Shown here one piece after another: positions 13,490-15,260 of a stretch of 15,260 bases of DNA. Position 1 is the stretch's first letter; each line of letters begins with the position of its first letter. The notes under the pieces are model-generated. The model made no database searches and had not been told where the DNA came from. It saw only the letters and a program-made list of their open reading frames with translations. The stretch is from JAWUXM01 sp034111325 (GTDB taxonomy: Bacteria > Pseudomonadota > Alphaproteobacteria > Rickettsiales > JABIRX01), in contig JAWUXM010000017.1 in assembly GCA_034111325.1 (NCBI GenBank), forward strand, positions 1 through 15,260. Reading direction: 5' to 3'. A program made the translations under genes and the position numbers.

Positions 13490-15260
13490 AAAAGAATATT
13501 CGTAATTTTGCAATTATTGCCCATATTGATCACGGCAAATCAACGCTTGCTGATCGTTTGATTCAAACTTGCGGTGGTTTAGAGGATCGTGAAATGCAAG
13601 AGCAAATTCTCGATTCGATGGATATTGAAAAAGAGCGTGGCATAACGATTAAGGCGCAAACTGTACGTTTAAATTATAAAGCCAAAGATGGTCAGGACTA
13701 TGTGCTGAATTTGATGGATACTCCCGGGCATGTCGATTTTTCTTATGAAGTATCAAGATCAATTGCTGCTTGTGAAGGTTCAATTCTGGTAGTTGATGCC
13801 AGCCAAGGCGTTGAAGCGCAAACATTGGCTAATCTTTATCAAGCCCTAGAGCATGACCATGAAATCATTATTGTTTTAAATAAAATTGATCTTCCTGCTG
13901 CTGACCCAGAGCGAGTAAGAAAAGAAATAGAAGATGTTGTCGGCCTAGATACTAGCAATGCGATTGAGGTTTCTGCCAAGACAGGACAGGGGATAGACGA
14001 ATTGTTAGAGGCGATTGTAAAATATATTCCTGAACCTAAGCAAGAAATTGATAAACCACTGCGAGCCTTGCTCATTGATAGTTGGTATGATTCTTACCTT
14101 GGGGTGATTTTACTAGTGAGAATCATGGAGGGAACTCTTGAGGATGGTAAAAAAATCAAAATGTTATCAACCGATGCTAAGTACTTAGTTGATGATATTG
14201 GTGTGTTTACACCAAAAAAGCTTAAGACAAAATCATTACAAGCAGGTGACATTGGCTTTATCAACGCTTCGATCAAATCCCTGAGCGACTGTAAGGTTGG
14301 TGATACGATTACTTATGAAAATGAGGTGGTTGAATTATTACCTGGTTTTAAGGAAACTCATCCAGTGGTTTTTTGCAGTTTATTTCCGACTGATCAAGGT
14401 GAATATGAAAAACTAAAAGTAGCGTTGCAGAAGTTAAAGCTAAATGATTCATCATTTGAGTTTCAGATGGAGTCTTCAACAGCACTTGGGCTGGGCTTTC
14501 GTTGTGGTTTTTTAGGTTTGCTACATCTTGAAATTGTTCAAGAACGCTTAGAGCGAGAGTTTGATCTTGACTTAATCACCACGGCGCCAAGCGTTATTTA
14601 CAAAGTACATCTCAATAATGGTGAGACAATAGAAACGCATAATCCTGCGGATATGCCTGACCCTGTACGTGTTAAATATATTGAAGAGCCATGGATTAAA
14701 GCGACGATTATGACGCCTGATGAATATTTAGGCAGTATTTTACAACTTTGTACGGATAAAAGAGGTGAGCAGGTTGATCTAACTTATGTCAATAATCGTG
14801 CCATGTTGATTTATAAATTACCACTTAATGAAATCGTTTTTGATTTTTATGACAGCCTCAAAAAATATTCGAGTGGCTATGCATCTTTTGATTGGGAAAT
14901 GGATGATTATGCAGAAAATGATTTGGTTAAGTTGCATATCTTAATTAATAGTGAGCCAGTTGATGCATTAGCGATGATTGTCCATAAAGATCGTGCTGAA
15001 CAACGTGGTCGTGCATTATGCGCACGTTTGAAGGAACTTATTCCAAGGCAATTATTCAAAATCGCCATTCAAGCAGCAATAGGTGGAAACATTGTCGCAA
15101 GGGAGACGGTTGCAGCTATGCGTAAAGATGTTACTGCGAAATGTTATGGAGGAGATGTTAGTCGTAAGAAAAAACTACTCGATAAGCAGAAGAAAGGAAA
15201 AAAACGCATGCGCTCAATCGGTAGAGTAGATATACCGCAATCGGCATTCATCGCCGCCCT
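13483..15260 (+). CDS. lepA: Elongation factor 4 (LepA), 3' partial
   Basis: LepA/EF4 is a translational GTPase that acts on ribosomes during initiation or under ionic and cold stress. From the ATG at 13483, 592 codons are open to the window edge, and the sequence ends in the conserved VDIPQSAFIAAL, so only a handful of residues should be missing. GTPase motifs are AHIDHGKST (13-21), RGIT (52-55), DTPGH (79-83), NKID (133-136) and SAK (164-166). The LepA-specific C-terminal domain is present, with RKDVTAKCYGGDVSRKKKLL from residue 547, which is diagnostic against EF-G and TypA. The start codon overlaps the maf stop (ATGGTAA, seven-base overlap), suggesting translational coupling; GAAGAG just upstream is a weak ribosome-binding site. 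Confidence 0.96.
   Translation, partial: MVKKNIRNFAIIAHIDHGKSTLADRLIQTCGGLEDREMQEQILDSMDIEKERGITIKAQTVRLNYKAKDGQDYVLNLMDTPGHVDFSYEVSRSIAACEGSILVVDASQGVEAQTLANLYQALEHDHEIIIVLNKIDLPAADPERVRKEIEDVVGLDTSNAIEVSAKTGQGIDELLEAIVKYIPEPKQEIDKPLRALLIDSWYDSYLGVILLVRIMEGTLEDGKKIKMLSTDAKYLVDDIGVFTPKKLKTKSLQAGDIGFINASIKSLSDCKVGDTITYENEVVELLPGFKETHPVVFCSLFPTDQGEYEKLKVALQKLKLNDSSFEFQMESSTALGLGFRCGFLGLLHLEIVQERLEREFDLDLITTAPSVIYKVHLNNGETIETHNPADMPDPVRVKYIEEPWIKATIMTPDEYLGSILQLCTDKRGEQVDLTYVNNRAMLIYKLPLNEIVFDFYDSLKKYSSGYASFDWEMDDYAENDLVKLHILINSEPVDALAMIVHKDRAEQRGRALCARLKELIPRQLFKIAIQAAIGGNIVARETVAAMRKDVTAKCYGGDVSRKKKLLDKQKKGKKRMRSIGRVDIPQSAFIAA

Overview
The window looks like a chromosomal piece of an AT-rich, host-associated alphaproteobacterium, most likely a member of Rickettsiales or a related intracellular lineage such as Holosporales. 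The signs are the order rpsA-sppA-ihfB, a longer-than-usual HslV propeptide, infA followed by maf, an sdhA without its usual partners, a Maf protein that resembles (from memory) the rickettsial one, and a very large ankyrin-repeat protein. The taxonomic call is inference. No tRNA, rRNA, CRISPR or insertion sequence was seen, and no stretch above 300 bases lacks a gene.

Layout. Bases 1-4359 hold the 3' part (at least 1452 codons) of a giant ankyrin-repeat protein whose true start lies upstream of the window. It ends in a proline-rich segment and a bilobed hydrophobic segment. A sigma70-like promoter and a terminator-like hairpin follow. Then come rpsA (ribosomal protein S1), sppA (signal peptide peptidase) and ihfB (IHF/HU family), apparently one transcription unit closed by a hairpin after ihfB. 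coaBC (coenzyme A synthesis) has its own candidate promoter and possibly a nine-codon leader ORF. It converges on, and overlaps by 11 bases, the hslVU operon on the minus strand (ATP-dependent protease). hslV is divergent from sdhA (succinate dehydrogenase flavoprotein). infA (IF-1) has a good promoter overlapping the sdhA stop codon. After a spacer with three consecutive inverted repeats come maf (nucleotide pyrophosphatase) and lepA (EF4), whose start overlaps the maf stop; lepA runs off the right edge only a few codons before its expected end.

Function. Apart from the ankyrin gene this is housekeeping: translation (rpsA, infA, lepA), proteolysis (sppA, hslVU), nucleoid architecture (ihfB), cofactor synthesis (coaBC), nucleotide cleaning (maf) and respiration (sdhA). 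The unusual item is the ankyrin protein. It carries a diverged large-scale internal duplication: a head motif, ankyrin repeats, then a recurring tail module that I do not recognise. The head motif recurs at the very first base of the window, which shows that the apparent GTG start at base 13 is internal. The C-terminal architecture suggests a membrane-associated, possibly secreted host-interaction protein; that last step is inference.
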